Assembly: GCA_028865235.1 (NCBI GenBank)
Contig: CP114561.1
Location: forward strand, 2,190,001-2,254,000
Source of the DNA: Candidatus Manganitrophus sp.
GTDB taxonomy: Bacteria > Nitrospirota > Nitrospiria > SBBL01 > Manganitrophaceae
DNA length: 64,000 bases
Direction of reading: 5' to 3'
In this document: in pieces, positions 56,964-64,000 of the stretch
Numbering within the stretch: the stretch's first letter is position 1
Layout: every line of letters begins with the position of its first letter
Translations under genes and position numbers: made by a program
The notes under the pieces: generated by a model
What the model was told of the DNA's origin: nothing
Database searches by the model: none
What the model saw: only the letters and a program-made list of their open reading frames with translations

Positions 56964-57563
56964 TCAAAAGTGGGCGGTAAAAGCGACATCCAACGAAGTA
57001 GTATCTCCCGAGATTTTCGGATCTAAATCCTCTGTAATCCCTTGAACCTCGACTTCATCATAGTCAACGAATCGCCGATTGATTGCTGCGCCGATTGAGA
57101 ATGAATCAGAAAGATAGTAATCGACCCCTAACCCAAATTCAAAACCGTTTCCAGATAGATCAAGGTCCCCGATAATCGGATCCTCGATTGTGAATGAAAA
57201 GAGGCCAACGCCCGCTCTAAAGAACGGCCGCACGGGTCGATCGGTGATAAAAGCCTGCTTGAATCCGAAGAGAATCGCGCCATATGCGGCATCGGACACC
57301 GGTGTATCGTCAAAGACAGCGGCATCATGGCGGCTGATGTTCAAGTCTACTTGAAGTGCAAAAGAATCGGTAATACCGACACCGAGGACGAGGCCGAATC
57401 CGGGTCCGTGATCGGTCTCGGGACCGTTCGTCCCATCAAAGTCCCCGTCAATCATGTTATAAAGAACCTTGCCTCCAAGATAAAAACCTTCTCTTGCGGC
57501 AGCGTGATTTTCTGAAGCGATCAACACTACAAGTAAAACACCTAAGAACAGTCCCTTTTTCAT
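56964..57563 (-). CDS. Outer-membrane beta-barrel protein (paralogue of its neighbour)
   Basis: A 199-residue barrel protein: signal MKKGLFLGVLLVVLIASENH, strands such as GFYLGGKVLYNMIDGDFDGT, GFGLVLGVGITDSFALQVDL, RPFFRAGVGLFSFTIEDPII and FEFGLGVDYYLSDSFSIGAA, ending SLDVAFTAHF with the terminal Phe. It matches the 56209-56826 product in length, domain order and the FVxYDE segment near the end. The ATG at 57563 follows GGGGGAGGAG. Both genes point towards the DUF4105 gene. Confidence 0.78.
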   Translation of the reverse strand: MKKGLFLGVLLVVLIASENHAAAREGFYLGGKVLYNMIDGDFDGTNGPETDHGPGFGLVLGVGITDSFALQVDLNISRHDAAVFDDTPVSDAAYGAILFGFKQAFITDRPVRPFFRAGVGLFSFTIEDPIIGDLDLSGNGFEFGLGVDYYLSDSFSIGAAINRRFVDYDEVEVQGITEDLDPKISGDTTSLDVAFTAHF

Positions 57564-57721
57564 CTCCTCCCCCCGACTCAAGTGTGCTTACCCGATAAGC
57601 GGAATCCGTTTTGGTATCATACCGGGAAGGGAATGTCAATGGAAAATAAGCGCGGGTAGGAACGGAGGTAGACGTTGCTCCGTATCAATCGAAGAGAGGT
57701 TTTTATCTTGGAGAAGGGGCT

Positions 57722-59603
57722 TTAAGACGGCAGCGATTCGTTCGTCTCGGGGAGCTCACCAGAGCCTTCGATCGCTTTGGAGGGAAGCGCAAGCTTCCGG
57801 CCGCTGCCGGCCCAGAAGATCAACACGGCGAGAAACCAGAAAATCGCCACGTTGAGGAGGACCATCCCGACCGCGTAGGTGAGGCCGGGGGCCGCGGCCC
57901 AGGGGGTGGCGTCGTGCATGATCTCGGTGATGTGCCAATCAAGACGGACCGACGACCGGATGTATCCCATCAGCGCCATCGTCATGGTGATGAAGACGGC
58001 GAGGGAAAAAAGCGCGATGGCTCCGCCGACCGGAAGTTTTCCCCATTGGATCGGGCCGAGCGACCGGGACCGCCGGAGCATCAACCAATTCAGGAGATAC
58101 CCCCCTCCCAGCGCGACCATCGCCGCCATAAACTGCGGAAAGGCAAACCGGACCCGGACGTTGGCCGGAACGTAAAAGCCGGAGACGCCGAAGTAGATCA
58201 CCATCAGCTCCGCCCCCCCGAAGAGGGCGATCAGGGCGACGTTTCCCCATTTTCTCCAAGCGACTGTGATCTCTTTGTTGCATCTTTTGAAGATGATCAT
58301 GCAAAGGCCAAAGGCAAGGATCATCGTATTGATGGCGGTGTTCTTCGCCGCCATCGTCCCGTAATAGCCGACGATCGGGTGCTGCGCCCCTCCCATCTGT
58401 TTTACCTCGCTCTGGCTCGCCGGAAGGGTGTGCGGGGTCGTCCAGATGATGAACGAGACGGTTAAGATGATCAGCAGATACTTGATCAGATAGTTATACC
58501 GCTCCGACCCGTTCATCCGGGAAGTTCCCTGCCAAAGGTAATAGGTCACCGTCATGAAAATCAGGCCGATCAGCATCGCCTGAATCACGAACGGCCAGCT
58601 CATCTGCCCTCCCATCAACGTGACCCCCATCCGCTGCCGGTAGATGAAAATCATTTTGGCGAACCAGTAGCCGGCAAAGGGGAGGAGGAAGAGGTTGACG
58701 ATGGCGATCATGATGTTGACATGCCCCATCCAGTCGTAATGGGCGCGCTTGGCCGGATCGCGCGTCGTCAGCATTTTGTACGCGGCATATGCCGCGATCA
58801 CCGCCCCGCTGAACATGATGCTCGCCAAGATCCGATGAACGTTCAACGGATTCCAGAGGACGGTGTGGATGATTCGCCAGACATTGCCGAGATAGCGCCC
58901 CTGGGAGTCGATCCCCGCCGGCGACATCATAAAGGCCATCCAGGCGTTCGCGAGACAGACGATGATCACGCCGTTGGTGACGGTGAGCGCCCCCACACTC
59001 AGATGAAGCCACTTCCGATCACCCCGCCGCCAGCGCTCCCAGGTGAGTGTGTAGCCGTAGAGCAGAATGCTCTCCAGAACAAAACAGAGGGCATAGAGGT
59101 AGACGATCGGCCGAAAAAGCTCGGCCATATATTTAAAAAACGCATTGTAGAGAAAGAGAAAGGCCCCCAGAAGAGCGACGCCGAAGAAGATCGTGATCGG
59201 ATAGAACGGCATTCCGATCTCCATGATCTCCCGGGCCAGGCGGTCCTGTTTTTCCGACTGCTCCCGATGACCCCGGCGGCGGAGATGGCCGAAGAGCTCG
59301 ATCATCCAGGCGATCATCGGGACGCCGAGGATGAAGCTCCCCATGAAGAAGTGTTGTTGGATGAAAAACCAGAGAAGCGATCGGCCGTCGATCCCGCCGG
59401 TCCGGCCGTAGCTCTCCGGATAAGACATCTTGGGCGCAGGGGGACCGGAGACGGGCCCTCCTCCTGGGTAGTAGATGTCCTTTGAAACTTCCCCGAGATT
59501 GCTTCAGAAGGGACCGGCTCCTCTGCAAAAGCCGGCTGAAAGAGGCAGAGGGTGAGAAGAAAAAAGAGATAAAAAAAGGGGGCGCGAGGAAATTCCTTTT
59601 CAT
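57722..59603 (-). CDS. Cytochrome bd-like oxidase subunit I homologue with exported N-terminal extension (two frameshifts)
   Basis: Integral membrane protein with about 14 helices, similar to subunit I of cytochrome bd oxidases. Residue numbers count from the internal Met at 59428. Features are FFIQQHFFMGSFIL (His26, the distal heme region), ALCFVLESILLYGYTLTWERW (Glu119), VCLANAWMAFMMSPAG, GNVWRIIHTVLWNPLNVHRIL (His188 and His198) and GMVLLNVAIFWFLAVLIFW. The GRQ-type quinone loop of classic CydA is absent. Upstream, after two base errors (near 59485 and 59590), the frame continues into a signal peptide (MKRNFLAPP, then LTLCLFQPAFAEEPVPSEA) and a Gly/Pro-rich linker (YYPGGGPVSGPPAPK). No second subunit gene adjoins. 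The electron donor is unknown. Confidence 0.78.
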
Positions 59604-59826
59604 GATAAGCCTTTGCTTTTACGAATGAACGGATCATACCGGCCCCGGGGGGCGAGTGTCAAGCTTTTATTCAGGAAGAAGGCTCGCTTCTCATTGACGA
59701 ATGATCCAACCGGAGTAATCCTTTCGGGAGGGTAGACATCCCCCCTTTCAAGGAGATATTTTTGTTTGGGGAGTCTTGTAGGTCTACCGGAGCCGTTTAT
59801 CGAGGAATTAAATGTAAGGAGGTCCC

Positions 59827-60314
59827 ATGAGGAGAAAAATAGAAGGAATCAAAGTGGAAAAGAGTGTTCTTATTCGGAAGCCCCCGAAGTCCTTTATCAT
59901 TTTTGGAGAAATTTCGGGAACCTGCCGGAGATCATGAATCATCTCAAATCGGTGAAGGTTCTCGATTCACGGCGCTCTCACTGGGTCGCCAAGGCCCCGG
60001 CCGGAACAACGGTGGAATGGGATGCCGAAATCATCAAAGATTTGCAGAACGAGCTGATCTCCTGGAAATCGCTCGAAGGGGCCGATGTCGACAACACCGG
60101 ATCGGTCCATTTCGATCGGGTGCCGGAGGGAACCCAGGTCCGGGTGATGATTCAGTACAACCCGCCCGGCGGGAAGGTCGGCGCGGCCTTTGCGAAGCTC
60201 TTCGGGGAGGAACCTTCTCAACAGGTTGAGGACGATCTCAACCGTTTCAAAGCCTTTATGGAAGGAACGGAAACCCCTCCGGCGGAGGAAGCCCTTGAGC
60301 CGAAGGTGGCGTAA
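59827..60314 (+). CDS. SRPBCC/cyclase-dehydrase-like protein (frameshifted near 59885)
   Basis: A protein of about 162 residues with a START-like pocket fold. The family opening VEKSVLIRK is followed, after a one-base shift near 59885, by [40 protein letters not shown] and [40 protein letters not shown] completes the core. AAGGAGGTCCC places the ATG at 59827. Family members bind small hydrophobic ligands. Nothing here indicates which. A terminator follows. Confidence 0.82.
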
Positions 60315-60343
60315 CCGACGGAAATCATCTTTGATCTTCACCC

Positions 60344-60368
60344 AAGGGGGCGCTCTTCGCCCCTTTTT
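60344..60368 (+). terminator. Rho-independent terminator
   Basis: GGGGCG (60347-60352) pairs with CGCCCC (60358-60363) across a CTCTT loop and is followed by TTTTT. Two more A-T pairs flank it. Confidence 0.8.
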
Positions 60369-60435
60369 AATTCCTTGACTCCCTCCGCCGAGACCGTTAT
60401 TCTCCACCCAAACCGAAAGGAGCAACCCTGCGCCG

Positions 60436-61056
60436 ATGGACCGATCGATCCAATTTACCCCCGCCGAACGAAGCCTCATCCAAGAGACCCATTTCTTCCA
60501 GACAAAAGCCATCATCTCGCGGAAGGTCAAGCAGATTTTGGAGCAGCTTCATGTCGCCCTCAAAGAAGAGTTGTTTACCGTTTCCCTCCTCGCGCCGGAG
60601 GGGGTCGATACAACCATCGGCCAATTCGTAAAAGGGGAACACCTGCACGATTTTCCATATCAATATCTCGACTTGCCAAAGTACTTTTCTCAGGACGAGA
60701 AGTTCACCTTCCGCTCTCTTTTCTGGTGGGGTCACCATTTTGTCTTCGCCCTGATCCTGGAGGGACCCCATCTCGACCGGTACAAGCGGAACCTTCTGAA
60801 CTCCTACGAACGGCTTGCCGATCAAGGGCTTTACATTCTCATGGCGCCGACCCTCTGGGAGTGGGAGAAGCGGCCCGAGCTGCTCCTGGAGATCCGCAAA
60901 GACAATCGGGAGGGGGTTGAAGCGGCGCTGGCGACCCGACCCTTTTTGAAGATCCATCGATTCATCCCTTTCGAAAGCCCGATATTTGAAAAAGGGGGAC
61001 TCGTCGCGGAGGGGACAAAGACGTTTCGACTGATGAGCGACATTGTGACTAAATGA
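60436..61056 (+). CDS. Protein of unknown function
   Basis: A 206-residue cytoplasmic protein without recognised motifs. Segments include FTPAERSLIQETHFFQTKAI, EQLHVALKEELFTVSLLAPE and EHLHDFPYQYLDLPKYFSQD, with aromatic-rich FRSLFWWGHHFVFALILEGP in the centre. The conserved-looking WWGHHF and DNREGV are not known to me as catalytic. AAAGGAGCAA precedes the ATG. It is separated from the cyclase-like gene by a terminator. Confidence 0.6.
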   Translation: MDRSIQFTPAERSLIQETHFFQTKAIISRKVKQILEQLHVALKEELFTVSLLAPEGVDTTIGQFVKGEHLHDFPYQYLDLPKYFSQDEKFTFRSLFWWGHHFVFALILEGPHLDRYKRNLLNSYERLADQGLYILMAPTLWEWEKRPELLLEIRKDNREGVEAALATRPFLKIHRFIPFESPIFEKGGLVAEGTKTFRLMSDIVTK

Positions 61057-61084
61057 AGGACCATCACCCGATGAGACGTTGATC

Positions 61085-62002
61085 ATGCCGACTTCCTCTT
61101 GGCTCACCTTAGCACCGATGAACACCATCCGCTCCCACTGCGGCGCCGCGGCGATGGGTGGGAAGCTCTACGTCTTCGGCGGGGGCGGGCCGGAGTTCAA
61201 GAGCCTTCAAACGGTCGAGATCTACGATCCCAAAACGGACCGGTGGACCTTCGGGCCGGAGATGCCGACGCTCCGGTCGGGGGTGGTCGCGGTGAATTTG
61301 AATGAGCAGGCCTATGTGATGGGGGGGGGATTTCGGCGTCCGGATGGGACCTTCAACTTCCTCACCGTCGTCGAGATCTTCGATCCGAAAACCGGCGCCT
61401 GGTCGAGAGGGCCCGACCTGTTGCAGCGGCATGATGCGCCGGCGGCGACCGTTCTGAAGGAGACGATCTATCTCTTCGGCGGGCACCATCCGGAGGCGAC
61501 CGGCGGCCCGATGACCGACCCGGCCTTTTCATTCTCCGAGCGGCTCGATCGGAAAGAAGGGCTGTGGCGGAAGATCGCTCCGATGCCGACCCCCCGCTTC
61601 TCGCTGGGGGCGGTGCCGTTATCCGGAAAGGTTCTGGCGATGGGCGGGGCGGGGTTTCGGGAGGGGGTCTTTCATAATTATGATCTGATCGAGCAATACG
61701 ACCCGGTCGAAAACCGCTGGACCTCCGATCCGCAATTTCACCTGCCGTGGCGCGCGGCGGGGGTCGGGAACTGTCTCGTTGATGGGAAGATTTATCTCTT
61801 CGGGGGGCACAGCGGCGATCGGGTCCAGAACCGGGCGGCAGTGCTTGATCCTAAAACAAGAAAATGGATCGAACTGCCGCCGATGCCCGACGCCCGGGTG
61901 GCGATGGCGACCGTCTATCTGGAGGGGAGGATCTATCTGATCGGGGGACGGGGGCCGGACGGAAGAACGCCGACCAACCGGGTCACCGCCCTCACCCTCT
62001 AG
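61085..62002 (+). CDS. Kelch-repeat protein
   Basis: A 305-residue protein built of Kelch units, each a four-stranded blade. Six can be counted, seen in repeats of the type MGGKLYVFGGGGPEFKSLQT / VEIYDPKTDRWTFGPEMP, LKETIYLFGGHHPEATGGP and VDGKIYLFGGHSGDRVQNRA / AVLDPKTRKWIELPPMP. A propeller of this size usually binds proteins or sugars. No signal peptide is evident. Its stop (TAG) overlaps the last bases of the convergent NuoF gene by four bases. Confidence 0.88.
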   Translation: MPTSSWLTLAPMNTIRSHCGAAAMGGKLYVFGGGGPEFKSLQTVEIYDPKTDRWTFGPEMPTLRSGVVAVNLNEQAYVMGGGFRRPDGTFNFLTVVEIFDPKTGAWSRGPDLLQRHDAPAATVLKETIYLFGGHHPEATGGPMTDPAFSFSERLDRKEGLWRKIAPMPTPRFSLGAVPLSGKVLAMGGAGFREGVFHNYDLIEQYDPVENRWTSDPQFHLPWRAAGVGNCLVDGKIYLFGGHSGDRVQNRAAVLDPKTRKWIELPPMPDARVAMATVYLEGRIYLIGGRGPDGRTPTNRVTALTL

Positions 62003-63405
62003 ATCGCGGGCTCGATGATGTACCGCCCCTCCGCGAAGCTCCGTTCGAAATAATTCTCATCAAACGTAAAGGTGTGGGTCGCTTCGTCGAAATCTTTGAT
62101 CTTCGGCAGGGGGAGATGGCGATCCTTCAGACAGCCGTACTCCAGGTGCTCGACGACATCGTCCGGGAAATTGTAGAAGATGCTGCTGATGTCGATCCCC
62201 GTTTCGGTCACCAGATAGCAGCGGCCGGAGCCTTTGGTGTGAAGGCAGTCTTCCAAAATCGCGAAGACATCCTGCTCCGTCCCTTTTCCCTCCTCGATCA
62301 GCCCGAGCCGGTGGGCGATCCGGCCCGTTCCGGTTTTGCAGGAGGCGCACTGTCCGCACGATTCGATCGCCAGGAAGCGGGCGAAGTTCAGGCCGGCTTT
62401 CAGGATACAGGCGGTGTCGTCGTAGACGATGAAGCCGCCGGAGCCGATCCCGGAAGGGATCTTTCGCATCGATGCGAAATCGAGCGGGGTGTCCAGTTTG
62501 TCGGCGGGAATGACGGCATTGGTCGGGCCGGAGAAGACCGCCCGGATATGGCGATCGAGCTTCGCGCCGCCGCCGTAGACCTCGATTAAAGTCCGAAGCG
62601 AGGTTCCCATCGGCAACTCATACATCCCAGGGCGATTGACGTCCCCGGTGAGGGTGAAGATCATCGTCCCGGCGGTATCGGCCGTCCCGATCGATTTGAA
62701 CCAGTCGGCCCCCCGCAGAATAATATAGGGGACGGTCGAGAGGGTTTCGACATTATTGACGGCGGTCGGCTGGCCGAAGAGGCCGTACTCCACCGGGATC
62801 ATCCCCTTGGCGCGGGGCCAGGCCGGTTTTCCTTCAAGCACTTCCAACTGGGCCCGGTCTTCTCCCAGAAGATAAGAGTCGGGACCGAAGCCGAGTTCAA
62901 GGGGGAGGTTCCGCCCCGTCCCCATGACGTTGTCGTTGATGTAGCCGGCGTCGGCGCATTCCTTCAGCGCCCGCTGGAGAATGGCGATCTCTTTTTTGAA
63001 AATTTCTTTGATACAGATAATCGCCTTGTAGGTACCGATGGCATACGACGCGATCATCATTCCTTCGATCAGCGAGTAAGGATTCTTTTGAATGAGGTAG
63101 CGATCTTTGTAGGTGCCCGGCTCTCCTTCCGAGCCGTTGCAGACGAGGTATTTCGTAGGGATCATGCCGAGGATATCGGCTTGTTTCTTGTAAACCCCTT
63201 CCCATTTGATCCCGGTCGGGAAGCCGGCGCCACCGCGGCCCCGAAGGCTCGACCGCTTGATCTCGTCGATCACCTGCATCTGCGTCATCCCCAGCGCCTT
63301 TTTAAGGGCCTGAAAGCCGCCGCGGGCGAGATAATCGTCGAGCGTTTTGAGCGGTTCATCGTGTTGAAGAAGGATCCTCTGCTCCATCGTTTTCTGATCG
63401 GACAT
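61999..63405 (-). CDS. NuoF-type NADH-binding flavoprotein
   Basis: Homologue of subunit F of respiratory complex I, 468 residues, carrying FMN and a [4Fe-4S] cluster. The NADH/FMN motif is LRGRGGAGFPTGIKWEGV (about residues 54-70), followed by YLVCNGSEGEPGTYKDRYL. The cluster ligands are in SCGQCASCKTGTGRIAHRL plus a later Cys (LEDCLHTKGSGRC). The nearby LLGEDRAQLEVLEGKPAWPR replaces the usual GEETALLESLEG. No other complex I gene adjoins. It may serve a soluble NAD-linked complex such as a formate dehydrogenase or hydrogenase elsewhere in the genome. It stands alone on its strand here. Confidence 0.88.
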   Translation of the reverse strand: MSDQKTMEQRILLQHDEPLKTLDDYLARGGFQALKKALGMTQMQVIDEIKRSSLRGRGGAGFPTGIKWEGVYKKQADILGMIPTKYLVCNGSEGEPGTYKDRYLIQKNPYSLIEGMMIASYAIGTYKAIICIKEIFKKEIAILQRALKECADAGYINDNVMGTGRNLPLELGFGPDSYLLGEDRAQLEVLEGKPAWPRAKGMIPVEYGLFGQPTAVNNVETLSTVPYIILRGADWFKSIGTADTAGTMIFTLTGDVNRPGMYELPMGTSLRTLIEVYGGGAKLDRHIRAVFSGPTNAVIPADKLDTPLDFASMRKIPSGIGSGGFIVYDDTACILKAGLNFARFLAIESCGQCASCKTGTGRIAHRLGLIEEGKGTEQDVFAILEDCLHTKGSGRCYLVTETGIDISSIFYNFPDDVVEHLEYGCLKDRHLPLPKIKDFDEATHTFTFDENYFERSFAEGRYIIEPAI

Positions 63406-63837
63406 GATTCAATTCCCCCAACGAGTTCACCGAATTATAGCCAAACGAAATCGGAAAGGCAATGGTTAGATTTGGTTTCTGTGTACGCTTCATTTGGATG
63501 AAAAGGGAACGATCCAAACGGAAATGTCATTTCGAAAATTCTGATCGTAAAATTTCACTTCGAAAAGGTTTTTTCGACAGCTTGCTATGTCAAAAAAGGT
63601 TGACTCCCGATAGAAAAATATAGTATATACGAAAATTGTTTATACCCCCTCTCTTCATTGCTCTCGACTCCGTCGGCAAATCAAAGGGGGACCGTTGGTC
63701 TCATTAACTATGTATAGGCCATCGCGATGCCTACGGAAGTCGTCTGGGGATATTTCCGGATTATACCTTGGACGATTGTCGGTAAGCGCTGCGGCGTTCG
63801 CAGATCTGTTTAACCTTAGATTAAGGGGAAAAATCTC
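63406..63837. other. Divergent intergenic region of ~430 bases
   Basis: Lies between the divergent NuoF and carbonic anhydrase genes. It holds the promoter at 63600-63629. Near-repeats of TTTCGAAAA/CTTCGAAAA occur at about 63530-63570. Nothing else is recognised. Confidence 0.5.
63600..63629 (+). promoter_or_regulatory. Promoter upstream of the carbonic anhydrase gene
   Basis: TTGACT (63600-63605), an 18-base spacer and TATATA (63624-63629). A leader of about 200 bases would follow. Confidence 0.4.
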
Positions 63838-64000
63838 ATGAAACCACCTATGTCACGTCGCGCCTTCGTTCGAAATACCTTCTTGAGCACGCTGGCCTTG
63901 GCGAGCGGCTTTGGGATCCCCAAGGCTTTCGGAGCGACAGGGAAAAAAACCGAACTCACCGCCGACAAGGCGCTCGAGATGCTGAAAAAAGGGAATGAAG
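63838..64000 (+). CDS. Exported beta-carbonic anhydrase (3' partial)
   Basis: The first 54 residues are in the window. A twin-arginine leader (MSRRAFVRNTFLSTLALASG, with the SRRAF motif) ends near AFGA. The mature start KKTELTADKALEMLKKGNE matches the conserved opening of beta-class carbonic anhydrases. The zinc-binding residues lie beyond the edge, so catalytic status is open. AAGGGGAAAAATCTC precedes the ATG at 63838. Export of a carbonic anhydrase would suit inorganic-carbon supply in an autotroph, which is inference. Confidence 0.65.
   Translation, partial: MKPPMSRRAFVRNTFLSTLALASGFGIPKAFGATGKKTELTADKALEMLKKGNE

Noticed and set aside
57722..59603. Calling the bd-like oxidase a manganese or nitrite oxidation enzyme
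   Set aside because: Only the oxidase-like membrane protein is here. No nitrite oxidoreductase, Cyc2-like or porin-cytochrome genes support such a claim.

Overview
The window reads as a contig from an environmental, free-living, Gram-negative bacterium of intermediate to high G+C content. Outer-membrane barrels, lipoprotein and Sec signals, a PEP-CTERM-type surface protein and a Tat-type leader support the Gram-negative call. A cytochrome bd-like oxidase with an extended N-terminus, of the kind known from nitrite- and metal-oxidising Nitrospirota, makes Nitrospirota the best guess. No rRNA gene is present, so this is inference only. I found no tRNA, rRNA, CRISPR array, prophage or insertion sequence.

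Layout. 1-5958: a five-gene peptide-type ABC transporter, more GC-rich than the rest in its first ~4.9 kb and broken by about a dozen frameshifts. 6311-7190: a PEP-CTERM-like secreted protein. 7386-11953: a second peptide transporter, split into a lipoprotein gene on + and two permease genes on -, around a 50-residue YHS protein and a ferritin-like DUF2383 protein. 12189-15359: polyamine genes speD, speE and an arginine/ornithine-type decarboxylase behind a structured leader. 15421-15937: BrnT/BrnA-type toxin-antitoxin. 16184-23247: two DUF4157 (eCIS-cargo-like) proteins flanking gluconokinase, a complete two-subunit DNA topoisomerase VI and a periplasmic coiled-coil protein. 23378-29145: lipid-phosphatase/diacylglycerol-kinase fusion, metallophosphoesterase and small envelope proteins. 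29318-31249: ttuB-ttuA-trmI, a tRNA T-loop modification operon. 31367-35583: two OsmC proteins, a TPR protein, pirin and a GlcG/HbpS-like protein, a likely stress cluster. 35768-40446: MEDS-GAF-PAS histidine kinase, a regulator-DUF5985 cassette, a short-chain dehydrogenase relic and an AI-2E family transporter. 40991-46077: acetyltransferases, MsrB, a short-chain dehydrogenase, GIY-YIG and M48 proteins. 46284-48000: a compact DarT/DarG toxin-antitoxin module of lower G+C. 48166-56188: sugar-phosphate, isomerase, GlgC, MBL, methyltransferase and DUF3015/DUF4105 genes. 56209-64000: two beta-barrels, the bd-like oxidase, a cyclase-like protein, a Kelch protein, a stand-alone NuoF and the start of an exported beta-carbonic anhydrase.

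At least 25 single-base frameshifts interrupt otherwise well conserved genes, many at homopolymers such as a G run one base short. They look like residual assembly indels rather than biological decay. Coordinates for such genes span the whole inferred reading unit, and each break is noted.

The best candidates for follow-up are the bd-like oxidase with its exported Gly/Pro-rich extension, bacterial topoisomerase VI sandwiched between two DUF4157 proteins, the three-gene tRNA T-loop operon with an unusual carrier-protein tail, and the speD leader with a possible 16-codon upstream peptide.
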